Below, piece by piece: positions 26,015 to 35,139 of a stretch of 64,000 bases of DNA. How positions within the stretch are numbered: the stretch's first letter is position 1; every line of letters starts with the position of its first letter. Position numbers and translations under genes: made by a program. Below the pieces are notes generated by a model. The model searched no databases. It worked only from the letters and a program-made list of their open reading frames with translations, and was not told where the DNA came from. Source of the stretch: Anaerovoracaceae bacterium. Lineage in GTDB: Bacteria; Bacillota; Clostridia; Peptostreptococcales; Anaerovoracaceae. The stretch lies in NCBI GenBank assembly GCA_029983755.1, contig JASBYX010000003.1, forward strand, positions 1 to 64,000, given 5' to 3'.

Positions 26015-27427
26015 ATGGAACAACACAAGAAAGGACAATGGGGGAACCAGTTCGGCTTTCTGATGGCCGCTGTAGGTTCTGCCGTAGGACTTGGTAATCT
26101 TTGGGCATTCCCATATAAGATGGGAAAGAATGGCGGATTTGCGTTTTTATTCATTTATTTGATTTTGGTTGTTTTCGTTGGAATTATCATCACTATTACA
26201 GAGCTGAGTATTGGTAGGAAAACCGGAAAAGGTGTCGTAGGAGCTTATCGTGATTTGGGTAAGCGGTATGCACCTATAGGATGGTTTGGAGTTATATCTC
26301 CATTCCTGATCATGTCTTTTTACACCATGCTAGGTGGATACACTTTGAAGTATATGGTTGCCAATTTGGGTGACATATTCGGTGCTTCTTGGGGGTATCA
26401 GGGTTCTGGAATGGCCACTGGTGATTATTTCCAAAGTTTTTACAGCGACCAGCTGCAGACGTGCATTTATACAGCAATATTCGTTATACTGACAGCAGCA
26501 GTTGTTAGAGGGGGAGTTTCACAAGGTATAGAGAAGTTTTCCAAGGTAGCAATGCCGGCACTTTTCTTCATGCTCCTTGCAGTAATCGTTAGAAGCGTAA
26601 CTCTTCCCGGTGCAGGTGAGGGTCTGAGATTCGTATTTGAACCTAATTTTGAAGTATTTAAGGGTTCCGGTTGGGTAAACGTATTTGCAGCAGCCGGCGG
26701 ACAGGCTTTCTTCTCACTGTCACTTGGTATGGGAATCATGGTAACCTACGGTTCATACCTTAAGAAGGATGAGGATTTGAAGGTTAACTCAATTGTAATT
26801 CCTGTTGCTGACACAATCATCGCAGTTCTCGCAGGTGTAGCAATAATGCCGGCAGTATTTGCAGGAGGTCTTGAGCCTGCTGCAGGTCCTGGGCTTCTGT
26901 TCGTAACACTACAGACAGTATTTTCATCTATGGGTGCAGGGGGTCCAATATTTGGATTCGTAATGTACTTCTTAGTATTCATAGCTGCTATAACTTCATC
27001 AATCTCACTACTTGAGACAGTTGTTTCTGTAGTCGTAGACATAAAGATGGAGAAGAGCAAGACCAAGTCATTTGACAAGAAGAAGATCACATTCTGGTGT
27101 GCTGCAGCAGTTTTGGCAGAGGCAATCTTTGTATCGCTAGACGGACTTGGAAGCCACGGTTTCCCACAGATATTCGGACAGTCCACATGGCTTGATTCTA
27201 TGGATCTTGTTTCTGAGGGTGTGTTGATGCCACTTAGTGCACTGCTCACCGCAATAATCTGCGGATGGCTTATGCCTAGATTCGTTCCTGAGGAAGTGGA
27301 ACGCAACGGTAATTTCACATGGGAGAAGTTCTACATGTTCTGCATAAGATTCGTAGTTCCGCCGGTTATGGTACTGGTTCTTGTGGGGCAGCTAGACTCC
27401 TTCTTCAAGCTAGGAATCTTCGGCTAG
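26015..27427 (+). CDS. NSS family sodium-dependent amino-acid transporter (copy 2)
   Basis: A 470-residue paralogue of the upstream transporter with the same TM1 signature (GFLMAAVGSAVGLGNLWAFPYKMGKNGG) and the same 11-helix plan. Long stretches are identical or nearly so. In TM6 the sequence is AFFSLSLGMGIMVTYGSY where copy 1 has FFSLSICSGCIIAYGSY, so the binding pocket differs and the two probably take different amino acids. Arose by tandem duplication; each copy keeps its own promoter. Confidence 0.88.
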   Translation: MEQHKKGQWGNQFGFLMAAVGSAVGLGNLWAFPYKMGKNGGFAFLFIYLILVVFVGIIITITELSIGRKTGKGVVGAYRDLGKRYAPIGWFGVISPFLIMSFYTMLGGYTLKYMVANLGDIFGASWGYQGSGMATGDYFQSFYSDQLQTCIYTAIFVILTAAVVRGGVSQGIEKFSKVAMPALFFMLLAVIVRSVTLPGAGEGLRFVFEPNFEVFKGSGWVNVFAAAGGQAFFSLSLGMGIMVTYGSYLKKDEDLKVNSIVIPVADTIIAVLAGVAIMPAVFAGGLEPAAGPGLLFVTLQTVFSSMGAGGPIFGFVMYFLVFIAAITSSISLLETVVSVVVDIKMEKSKTKSFDKKKITFWCAAAVLAEAIFVSLDGLGSHGFPQIFGQSTWLDSMDLVSEGVLMPLSALLTAIICGWLMPRFVPEEVERNGNFTWEKFYMFCIRFVVPPVMVLVLVGQLDSFFKLGIFG

Positions 27428-27561
27428 AAAGTTCAAAGGATTTGTTTAGAAAAATAAGTCCGATGAATCAAAAGGACAAATAAGTAAATCAACAAAATAT
27501 CATAATTCGTTATACAGCTTAAGCAATCAACTTGTACTCAAGCTCGTATAAATTGTCAAAG

Positions 27562-27589
27562 CAGACATCTCTTCGGAGGTGTCTGTTTT
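27562..27589 (+). terminator. Intrinsic terminator
   Basis: CAGACATCTC-TTCG-GAGGTGTCTG followed by TTTT: a ten-pair stem with a UUCG tetraloop, 135 bases after the second NSS gene. The remainder of the 348-base gap to the NEAT gene holds that gene's promoter and palindrome and no other gene. Confidence 0.9.
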
Positions 27590-27662
27590 GCTTTATGGCA
27601 ACCGAATTTTGAGGAACTGAAAAAACTCTTTCAAAATGATAGCTCAACCTTACAAAAATATG

Positions 27663-27691
27663 TTGACAAACCCTAACAATTAGCGTATCCT
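27663..27691 (+). promoter_or_regulatory. Promoter of the first NEAT-protein gene
   Basis: TTGACA (27663-27668), 17-base spacer, TATCCT (27686-27691), about 90 bases upstream of the coding start. Confidence 0.65.
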
Positions 27692-27712
27692 AACTAATAG
27701 AAAAGTTAGTTA
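27691..27712. promoter_or_regulatory. Operator-like inverted repeat at the NEAT promoter
   Basis: TAACTAA-N8-TTAGTTA covers the -10 edge and the expected transcription start. A protein bound here would block initiation; an iron- or heme-responsive repressor is the natural candidate, by analogy with other heme loci. The regulator is not in the window. Confidence 0.45.
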
Positions 27713-27781
27713 AGGCTATCACAATTATATTTTAATTTAACTTTAACTTATCGTTTTAATAAATGAGAAGGAGAGGTGGCA

Positions 27782-29542
27782 ATGAAGATGGATATTAGGA
27801 AACGATGGAGTTCTGCTCTTTGTGCACTTGTGCTTGCAGTAACTCTGATGATGCCGGGAATTGGAGGAATTCAATCATTTGCAGCAGAAGAACCCGCTTC
27901 TGATACAGCCCTGGATTCAATATTTAAGGTAGAGCCGGACGGGAACTTGGAGGACGGGGTTTATTCCATGCCAGTAGTTCTTTGGAATATGTATCAGGAT
28001 AAGGCTTCCATGGGCAACCCTGCAATTAACGGTAACATACTCGTTAAGAAGGAGAATGGAAAGTATGAGTACTATCTGAGAATGAAAGGCCTTTCCTTCA
28101 TGGGTCTTTTTGGTCATCTTTGGGATATTAATACTGTCAAAAAAGATGCCGAAGGAGAACTTACAGAGAATCCGGATGTTACTTCATGGATAAATAAGAC
28201 CTTTATAGACAAAGATCTAGAAAAGAAGGACAGGGAATTTCCTGAAGTCATCAAATTCACTTCAGGGACTCCGGAGAGAGTAATTAATGTGCAGGTTCAA
28301 GTTGACGCAATGGATGCCATAGCCAGCGATAGCGCAACCAAATACGAACAGGTAGTTAAGGGTAAGGGCAAGCAGCCTGCTAGAATAATTATGAGCTGGA
28401 AGGCACCACAGCCTGCAACTGTACAGGAGATGTCCGATTATGATGTTTTGCCTGTATTTAAAAAAGAAGATGGAAAAGCTGACAAATCTCTGCTTATTGA
28501 AGCAATATCCACAGGAAAAGAATGGCTTGGTTCTGCTTTGACAGATACAGACAGCAAAAATGTGGATAAGGGCGTTAAGTGGACTACGGCAGCGGCTAAA
28601 GAGGAACTATCAAAAGTTATAGCTGATGCTAAAGCTGTGGTTTTTCAAGACTTGAGTGAAGATCAGCAAGATACCGTAAACGAAGCCATTAATAGCATTA
28701 CAAAGGCGGTGGAAGTTTACCAAGGCAAAATTTATGAGGGAACAAAAGGATCTGTTAACACAGATGAAAACTCAGGCGATAAGAAAAGCAAAACTGAACA
28801 GAAAAAAGATGAAAAGCCTGTCACTCTGGATTATAGGAATTTAAAAGACGGAGTCTACTCTCTTAATGGGGAGATGTGGAAGGCCAACAAGGCAGAGTAC
28901 TCTATGGCAAATAATGCTCTGGATAAGGTGATAAAGCTCACTGTCAAAGATGGTAAATACTATATTCAGGCGAGGATCAAAGGTGTGAATATGCTGTCTA
29001 AGCATGGATACATGAAGTCTATGGCATATTTCGATACAGGCTATACAAAGGATGCATATAACTTCCCAAGTGGTAAGACAATACCTACAACAGTTATATC
29101 CTACCATATGGATGCACAAGGCAATAAACTGGTAGATGAATATGGAACAGACTATCCCGAATATGTTGAATTCCCGTTAATAGCAGAAGCTCTTAACGAC
29201 GGCTATGTACCCCTTCAGGTTTTTGTACCTGTTATGGAACAGATAGGTGTGGATGGCGGAAACCCCGGTATGGGAACACAGAAATGCTATATGAAGCTTG
29301 ACTGGTCTTCCCTAAAGGCTATGGATGACACTTGGACCCCTGAGAAAGAAAAGGATGTTCCCCTTGAGAGCTCAAGACCAAAGCTTTTAGGCGGTGCTAA
29401 GGGTCTCAAGAAGGGTGGACTCAAGAAAGGTCCTAGAACAGGCGATGAAAATGGCCTTACACTTGCAGGCTATGGAACAGCAGTTACATTGGTTAGCCTT
29501 GCTGCATACAGTTTAAGAAGAAAAAGCAAGGAAGAAATTTAA
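27782..29542 (+). CDS. Cell-surface NEAT-FIVAR-NEAT heme-binding protein
   Basis: A 586-residue exported protein: signal peptide 1-34, NEAT domain 1 (about 57-208), a three-helix FIVAR-like spacer (238-316), a charged linker, NEAT domain 2 (353-510), and a C-terminal anchor GPRTGD + hydrophobic helix + RRKSKEE. Both NEAT domains keep DGVYS and the SM pair of the heme-binding lip (residues 76-77, 374-375). The usual YxxxY heme ligands near the end are missing; instead each has a Met in a conserved context (VDAMDAIAS, M177; VPVMEQIG, M485). It should capture heme or hemoprotein outside the cell. GTG 27776 is an alternative start. Confidence 0.85.
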   Translation: MKMDIRKRWSSALCALVLAVTLMMPGIGGIQSFAAEEPASDTALDSIFKVEPDGNLEDGVYSMPVVLWNMYQDKASMGNPAINGNILVKKENGKYEYYLRMKGLSFMGLFGHLWDINTVKKDAEGELTENPDVTSWINKTFIDKDLEKKDREFPEVIKFTSGTPERVINVQVQVDAMDAIASDSATKYEQVVKGKGKQPARIIMSWKAPQPATVQEMSDYDVLPVFKKEDGKADKSLLIEAISTGKEWLGSALTDTDSKNVDKGVKWTTAAAKEELSKVIADAKAVVFQDLSEDQQDTVNEAINSITKAVEVYQGKIYEGTKGSVNTDENSGDKKSKTEQKKDEKPVTLDYRNLKDGVYSLNGEMWKANKAEYSMANNALDKVIKLTVKDGKYYIQARIKGVNMLSKHGYMKSMAYFDTGYTKDAYNFPSGKTIPTTVISYHMDAQGNKLVDEYGTDYPEYVEFPLIAEALNDGYVPLQVFVPVMEQIGVDGGNPGMGTQKCYMKLDWSSLKAMDDTWTPEKEKDVPLESSRPKLLGGAKGLKKGGLKKGPRTGDENGLTLAGYGTAVTLVSLAAYSLRRKSKEEI

Positions 29543-29563
29543 TAAGTTGAGATATAACCAAAT

Positions 29564-29607
29564 GGCCTCCTACCCTCATATTTTCTGTGGGAGGGGGCTA
29601 ATTTTTT
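29564..29607 (+). terminator. Terminator/attenuator between NEAT gene and YbaN operon
   Basis: GCCTCCTACCC pairs with GGGAGGGGGC (several G-U pairs) and is followed by a T6 run. No clear promoter lies between it and the next gene, so partial read-through from the NEAT promoter may feed the downstream heme operon. Confidence 0.7.
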
Positions 29608-29619
29608 ACAGGAGGATAG

Positions 29620-29988
29620 TTGAAACTTAAGAAAGTAATTTTCGGCACAGTAGGGCTCATATTCTTTGGACTCGGTATATTGGGAATCTACCTTCCTCTA
29701 CTTCCTGCTACACCCTTTATGATACTTGCGGCAGCTTGTTTTGCTCGAAGCTCAGAACGGTTTAATAATTGGTTCCAGGGAACCAAATTTTTCAAAGAAA
29801 ATGTTCGCCCTATAATTAAAAAAGAGGGCATGACTAAGAAAAGAAAGCTAAAAATATTGACAGTAATTACAATATTTTTCGGCATATCATTTTTTGTTAT
29901 GCACAACATGTATGGAAGAATTGTAATAATATTCATCCTTCTCGGGCATTATATTTATTTTTACAAAGGAATTAAGACAATTGATTGA
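29620..29988 (+). CDS. YbaN family (DUF454) membrane protein
   Basis: A 122-residue protein with two N-terminal and two C-terminal hydrophobic helices and the family motif GIYLPLLPATPFMILAAACFARSS. Start is TTG at 29620, nine bases after AGGAGG. DUF454 genes commonly sit beside heme or iron uptake genes in Gram-positive bacteria; their biochemical role is unknown. It opens an operon whose next gene begins inside it (29981), so the products are probably made in step. Confidence 0.8.
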   Translation: MKLKKVIFGTVGLIFFGLGILGIYLPLLPATPFMILAAACFARSSERFNNWFQGTKFFKENVRPIIKKEGMTKKRKLKILTVITIFFGISFFVMHNMYGRIVIIFILLGHYIYFYKGIKTID

Positions 29989-31711
29989 AAAAAGATTATT
30001 AGCAGAAATGAGATCTGACAGGCATTTGCTCTACGGCACAATCAGTCTGAAGCTGCTATCTATGGCGTCTTCGGTACTCATCGTGCTGTCTATTGGGCAG
30101 TTTCTTCAGGAGCTTATTTATGACCCCGGGACTCTATCTCAGAACTTCTACTACAGGACGGGGATAACGATAATAGTATGCATAATTATCAAAGTTTTGG
30201 CTATGAGATGGGAGGTGATTCTTGCATCGGATATTTCCCTGAGGGTTAAATCTAGGCTTAGGACTAAGCTATTCAACAAAATATATAGCTTCGGTATGAC
30301 TTACTCAAAGCGCGTAAACCCATCTGAAATTGTGCAGCTATCCGTTGAGGGTGTCGAGCAGCTTCAAATCTACTATAGTTTGTTCTTACCTCAACTAGTC
30401 TACTCAGTACTTTCACCTCTTATGATTTTCGTAATTCTGGCAACGATCAATTGGAAAATCGCATTATTCTTAATACTGCCTTTGCCAATAATTCCGGTAG
30501 CCATAGTATTCATACAGAAACTTGCAAAGCAGGTTATGAAAAGATATTGGGGGAGTTTTGTCGATTTATCCGATAAGTTTTTGGATTTGTTAAAGGGAAT
30601 GACAATCCTCAAAACCTATGGGGCTGTTGATGATAAGGCAAAAGAGATGGGAGCTGCTTCTGAAGATTTTCGAGTAAAAACCATGAGAGTACTTGCTCTG
30701 CAGCTTCACAATATTACAGTAATGGATCTCGGTGCATATGGGGGAGCAGCCCTTGGAATTTTTGCCTCATTGTATTTCTTCATGAAAGGAGAAATAGGCC
30801 TTGGAAGTGCAGTTGTTTTTATACTGCTCTCTTCGGAATTCTTTCTCCCCCTTAGACTTTTAGGCTCATTTTTTCATGTAGCCATGAACGGTCTTGCGGC
30901 AGCAGATAAGATTTTCAGTATTTTGGAAATGCCTGACATTGAGGATGATGGTGAGACCTTCCCGAGAAAACCGGTGGACATAGAGCTTGTGGATATCAGC
31001 TTTGCCTACGAAGGGAGAGATGTTTTGCTCAAAAATCTTTCCATGAAATTTGAAAAAGAAAAGGTGACAGCCGTTGTGGGGGAATCCGGCTGCGGTAAAT
31101 CGACCGTTGCGGCTTTGATACTGGGGGTTATGCCACCTACCCATGGTGAAATTGCCTTCGATGGGATAAGCAATGTGTCAATGGATAGTAGACTTAAAAA
31201 TATCACCCTGATGGATAATGCGCCATTTATTTTTAACGAGTCCGTTGAGTATAACCTTAAGATGGGCCTTGAAAATGTAAAGGAATCCACCCTAGTTAAA
31301 GTTTTGGAAGAAATGAACCTTGACGGTGAGCTGTCTGACCAAAATGAGGATGTTTTGAGGCTCAAGTTAGTGGAGGGAGGAAACAACCTGTCAGGTGGAC
31401 AGAAGCAAAGGCTATCCATGGCAAGAGCATATATCAAAAATTCCCCAATACAGGTTTTCGATGAAGCCACTTCCAACATAGATTTGGAAAGTGAAGAATC
31501 CATAATGAAGACTATTCTCAAAGAAAAGGGAAAGCATACCACTGTGATAATATCCCACAGACTTGAAAACGCTAGGAAGTGCGACTACATTTACTTCATG
31601 GAAAAGGGAAGGGTAACGGAAGAAGGCACTTTTGAAGAAATCATGGAGCAAAAAGGCAATTTCAGAAAAATGTATGAAGAACAGCATAGAATCGAAGAAT
31701 GGGGGATGTAA
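29981..31711 (+). CDS. ABC transporter, fused membrane and ATPase domains (CydD-like, subunit 1)
   Basis: A 576-residue half-transporter: six membrane helices (about 20-300) and an ATPase with Walker A GESGCGKST near 366, canonical signature NLSGGQKQR and Walker B FDEATSNID. It starts at TTG 29981, overlapping the YbaN stop, with AAGGA upstream. It pairs with the next gene to form a heterodimer of the exporter type, similar to CydDC. In streptococcal heme loci similar pairs sit downstream of the receptor genes; a role in heme or siderophore handling is inferred from location. Confidence 0.8.
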   Translation: MIEKRLLAEMRSDRHLLYGTISLKLLSMASSVLIVLSIGQFLQELIYDPGTLSQNFYYRTGITIIVCIIIKVLAMRWEVILASDISLRVKSRLRTKLFNKIYSFGMTYSKRVNPSEIVQLSVEGVEQLQIYYSLFLPQLVYSVLSPLMIFVILATINWKIALFLILPLPIIPVAIVFIQKLAKQVMKRYWGSFVDLSDKFLDLLKGMTILKTYGAVDDKAKEMGAASEDFRVKTMRVLALQLHNITVMDLGAYGGAALGIFASLYFFMKGEIGLGSAVVFILLSSEFFLPLRLLGSFFHVAMNGLAAADKIFSILEMPDIEDDGETFPRKPVDIELVDISFAYEGRDVLLKNLSMKFEKEKVTAVVGESGCGKSTVAALILGVMPPTHGEIAFDGISNVSMDSRLKNITLMDNAPFIFNESVEYNLKMGLENVKESTLVKVLEEMNLDGELSDQNEDVLRLKLVEGGNNLSGGQKQRLSMARAYIKNSPIQVFDEATSNIDLESEESIMKTILKEKGKHTTVIISHRLENARKCDYIYFMEKGRVTEEGTFEEIMEQKGNFRKMYEEQHRIEEWGM

Positions 31712-33355
31712 ATGGATAAAAGCAATAAACAAGGCCTTATAGTATTCAGACTCATTGGCCTCATCGGCTCAATAAAATTCATCCTCATACTTGCAGTGCT
31801 ATTTGGAAGCCTGGGGCATATAATTGCAACTCTAATCCCCGGGGCTGGAGCCTATGTTATCTCTAAGGCAGCCATGGGAAGTAATCTACAATTAGGGTGG
31901 ACCATAGGAATTCTTTTAGCCTTTGCTGTGCTCAGATCCCTTCTAAGATATGGGGAACAGTTGGCAAACCACTATGTTGCATTTAAAACCTTGCACATAA
32001 TAAGGGATAGGGTTTACGAAGCTGTTGCTAGGATTTCTCCTGCTAAACTCGAAGTGAAAGACAAGGGGGAGATGCTCGCAGTAATTTCTTCAGACATCGA
32101 GCTCCTTGAAGTGTTTTTCGCCCATACCATATCCCCTGTACTAATTGCAATAGTCCACACCTCAACAATGGCTATTTTGCTGTGGCAGTTTGATTACCGT
32201 TATACAATTTTGCTTTTGGTAGCGCATCTGATAATGGGGACGATGGTTCCATATATCACCTATGTTTATGGGCGTGAAGCGGGCAGTGAGAACAGGAAAC
32301 AGGTTGCCCTCTTAAACAGCAAAATACTTGAAACTTTTGAAGGAATTAGGGAGAGTATTCAATTTGGAAGCGGCCCCAAGAGACTCCTTGAAGTTAATGA
32401 TGAAACAGAGAAAATGGGAAAGGTCGCAAGAAAGCTTGCAGCTATTTCCGGAAACAACGGCGCACTGACAAACGCAGTGATTCTGCTGGCAGGAGGAGTA
32501 TCCGTAGCAGTTGCTGCTATTTTGTACCGGAATGGATATGTTGACCCTGTAGGAGTTGTGGTGCCTGTGGTTATAATCTGGAGTTCATTCGGGCCGGTGG
32601 CTGCACTGTCGGCTCTTGCCAACAACCTAATATTGACCTTCGCCTGTGGGAGACGGGTTCTGGGGCTTTTAGATGAGGACCCTATGGTGGAGCCCAACAT
32701 GGATGGGTTACAGGTGGATTTTGAAACTCTATCCGGGGAAGACGTGGAATTTTCCTATGGGGACGGCTCCATGATGAAGTTTGAGGATTTCACAGTGAAA
32801 AAGGGTGAGATTGTGGGAATCCACGGAAAGAGCGGAAGTGGCAAGTCGACTCTTTTGAAACTAATAATGAGGTTTTACGATGTATCCGAGGGAAAAATAG
32901 CGGTGAATGGCGTGGACATTCGGGACATAAACGAAGAAAGCCTGAGGGAGAACCAGAGCTACATGACCCAGAACGCATATTTATTCAAAGGGACTATAAG
33001 AGATAACCTTCTCATAGGCAACGCAAAGGCAACGGAAAAAGATCTCGAGGAGGCTTGCCGCAAGGCATCTATTGACAAATTTATTGATAGGCTTGAAGAA
33101 GGCTATGACACCCACATAGACAAGCTGAAAAGCTCACTGTCCACAGGGGAGGCCCAGAGGATATCCCTTGCCAGGGCTTTTCTTCACGGGGGCGACTTGA
33201 TGATTTTGGACGAACCCACCTCAAACATCGACAGTTTGAACGAAGGTATAATCCTAAGAGCCCTGAGCAGGGAACGACAGGGTAAGGCAATTATAATTGT
33301 AAGCCACAAGAAATCGACTCTTCGCATATGCGACAAGATTATTGAAAGGAATTAA
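31712..33355 (+). CDS. ABC transporter, fused membrane and ATPase domains (CydC-like, subunit 2)
   Basis: A 547-residue half-transporter beginning at the base after the previous stop. Six helices (about 15-290) precede an ATPase with Walker A GKSGSGKST, Walker B MILDEPTSNID, and an altered signature, SLSTGEAQR instead of LSGGQ. Asymmetric sites of this sort are common in heterodimeric ABC exporters. It is expected to work only with subunit 1. The substrate is unknown; the surrounding genes point to heme, heme precursors or thiols. Confidence 0.8.
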   Translation: MDKSNKQGLIVFRLIGLIGSIKFILILAVLFGSLGHIIATLIPGAGAYVISKAAMGSNLQLGWTIGILLAFAVLRSLLRYGEQLANHYVAFKTLHIIRDRVYEAVARISPAKLEVKDKGEMLAVISSDIELLEVFFAHTISPVLIAIVHTSTMAILLWQFDYRYTILLLVAHLIMGTMVPYITYVYGREAGSENRKQVALLNSKILETFEGIRESIQFGSGPKRLLEVNDETEKMGKVARKLAAISGNNGALTNAVILLAGGVSVAVAAILYRNGYVDPVGVVVPVVIIWSSFGPVAALSALANNLILTFACGRRVLGLLDEDPMVEPNMDGLQVDFETLSGEDVEFSYGDGSMMKFEDFTVKKGEIVGIHGKSGSGKSTLLKLIMRFYDVSEGKIAVNGVDIRDINEESLRENQSYMTQNAYLFKGTIRDNLLIGNAKATEKDLEEACRKASIDKFIDRLEEGYDTHIDKLKSSLSTGEAQRISLARAFLHGGDLMILDEPTSNIDSLNEGIILRALSRERQGKAIIIVSHKKSTLRICDKIIERN

Positions 33356-33359
33356 GTGT

Positions 33360-34223
33360 ATGATTATGCAACAAAACAGAGTAATGAGAAAGGCTTTCAC
33401 TGTCCTTCTCAGTTTAGCGATTATTCTAAGTTTTTCGATTCTATTTAGCAAAAATGAAGCTAGGGCCTTCTCTCAGGGGACATACCTGGGAAGCACAGAG
33501 ACCTACTATAGAAATCCTGTTACTGGAGTTATCGAAGATCAAGGTGGTGAACAGAGCATTGCAATTGGGGAAGGTATGGTGAGAAGCTGTGTGCATCCAA
33601 CGGCCCTTCTTGAAGTAGATGCAGAGGGGAACCACTATTTGACAGCGAGACTCCACATGGCTGATAGCATTGAAGGTATTAATTTTATGCTGTCCGATGG
33701 AGGGGAGTTCTATCAGGCAGATATGACTGTAACTCAAGAAGGAAACAACATTATTGATATCAGATTTCCTGTTACAGATGAAAATACGATTGTAAGGGGA
33801 ACAATGTATGTGGTTCCGATGGGTCGTGATGTGGTGTACTTCTTTAAGGTTAAGGGATTCGTAGAAGGTAGTGGCGACTTCAATGCAGAGATCGATACAG
33901 GTGGAGTTACAGGGGAAAGTGCAGAGGCAGCTTCCTTAACTGATAGTGCAAGATCTGCAGCAGAAAAGGCTGAGAGCGGTATGCAGAAATCTGTAGATGC
34001 GAAGAACAAGAAAGATCAAGAGAAAAAAGATAAAGATAAGGATAGCAAAGATAAGAAAGACAAAAACAAGAAAGATAAGAAAGACAAATCCTCCAAAAAT
34101 AATGATAAGGGGTCTGAGAAAAAGAGCTCCGGAAATAGCACCACCTATATAATCGGTGGGATTGTCATTGTAGCAGTTGTCGCAGGCGTTGGATACGCTA
34201 TCTTTAGAAAGAAGCGAGGATAG
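33360..34223 (+). CDS. Shp-like heme-binding cell-surface protein
   Basis: A 287-residue exported protein: signal peptide (about 1-36), a heme-binding domain at 38-180 resembling streptococcal Shp (YRNPVTGVIEDQGGE, GEGMVRS), a Lys/Asp-rich spacer (215-258) likely crossing the cell wall, and a C-terminal membrane helix with RKKRG. Shp holds heme between two methionines; M73 (in GEGM) and M154 (in VVPMGR) are the likely equivalents. It should take heme from the NEAT proteins and hand it to the lipoprotein encoded next. ATG 33360 has AAAGGA at 33345-33350. Confidence 0.8.
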   Translation: MIMQQNRVMRKAFTVLLSLAIILSFSILFSKNEARAFSQGTYLGSTETYYRNPVTGVIEDQGGEQSIAIGEGMVRSCVHPTALLEVDAEGNHYLTARLHMADSIEGINFMLSDGGEFYQADMTVTQEGNNIIDIRFPVTDENTIVRGTMYVVPMGRDVVYFFKVKGFVEGSGDFNAEIDTGGVTGESAEAASLTDSARSAAEKAESGMQKSVDAKNKKDQEKKDKDKDSKDKKDKNKKDKKDKSSKNNDKGSEKKSSGNSTTYIIGGIVIVAVVAGVGYAIFRKKRG

Positions 34224-34230
34224 TATAGGA

Positions 34231-35139
34231 ATGAGGAGGATGTTAAGACGAAAAAAGATTCCGGTGGCATTGTATCTGATAATGGCATTAGTTTTCCAAG
34301 TTGTTATTCTTTCAGGATGTGTAGATCAGCATCAAAAAAAGGCAAATACTGATAAGGGAACGGATGCAAGATTAATTGCCACATCCTTTGCTACTGCCCA
34401 GCTTTGTGACAAGATGGACATGGATCTTGTGGGAGTTTGTGATACATATCAAAACCTACCTAAACGCTACAAAGACCTACCTAAGGTTGGAATGGCAATG
34501 GGCCCTGATTTGGAGAAAATCAAGGAACTTAAGGCAGACTATGTCATGGGGCCAAACACACTGGAGGAAGGTCTCTCCCCTAAGTATGAGTCTATCAACC
34601 AAAAGGCCCTCTTCCTTAATCTAAAAAGTGTAGACGGCCTCTATGAATCTGCAACGATTCTCGGAGACAAGTTTGGCAAAAAAGAGACGGCTGCACAGTT
34701 AAATGAGGAATATAGCCAGTACAAAAAATCCCTTAAGGATAAGTACAAGGGTAAAAAGAAACCTAAGGTTTTGATTCTAATGGGATTTCCTAATTCATAT
34801 GTTGTAGCAACAGACACAAGCTACGTGGGGAGCCTTGTCAAGGAGCTGGGAGCAGAAAATGTGTACTCAGATCAAAAACTGGATTTTATAATTGCCAACA
34901 CGGAGGACATGAACAGCAAGGATGCAGATATAATTCTAAGGTGTGCCCATGTGTTTCCTGATGATGTGGCAAAGATGTTCGCCGAGGAGTTTAAAACTAA
35001 TGATATATGGAAACATTTTAAGGCTGTTAAAGAGGATAAGGTGTACGACCTCGACCCGGATCTTTTTGGAATGAGTGCTAAGTTCAACTACCCTAAGGCA
35101 TATAAGCAACTTGGAGAGATGCTGTATGGGGACAAGTAG
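34231..35139 (+). CDS. Heme ABC transporter substrate-binding lipoprotein (IsdE/HtsA-like)
   Basis: A 302-residue lipoprotein: basic N-terminus, hydrophobic segment and lipobox LSGC with the lipidated Cys at residue 30. The remainder is a class III (TroA/FhuD-like) binding fold with a single long backbone helix. It delivers heme (or a ferric chelate) to the FecCD permease encoded next. ATG 34231 has GAGGA ten bases upstream; a longer frame from 34177 would overlap the Shp-like gene and displace the lipobox, so it is rejected. The downstream permease overlaps it by 14 bases. Confidence 0.85.
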   Translation: MRRMLRRKKIPVALYLIMALVFQVVILSGCVDQHQKKANTDKGTDARLIATSFATAQLCDKMDMDLVGVCDTYQNLPKRYKDLPKVGMAMGPDLEKIKELKADYVMGPNTLEEGLSPKYESINQKALFLNLKSVDGLYESATILGDKFGKKETAAQLNEEYSQYKKSLKDKYKGKKKPKVLILMGFPNSYVVATDTSYVGSLVKELGAENVYSDQKLDFIIANTEDMNSKDADIILRCAHVFPDDVAKMFAEEFKTNDIWKHFKAVKEDKVYDLDPDLFGMSAKFNYPKAYKQLGEMLYGDK

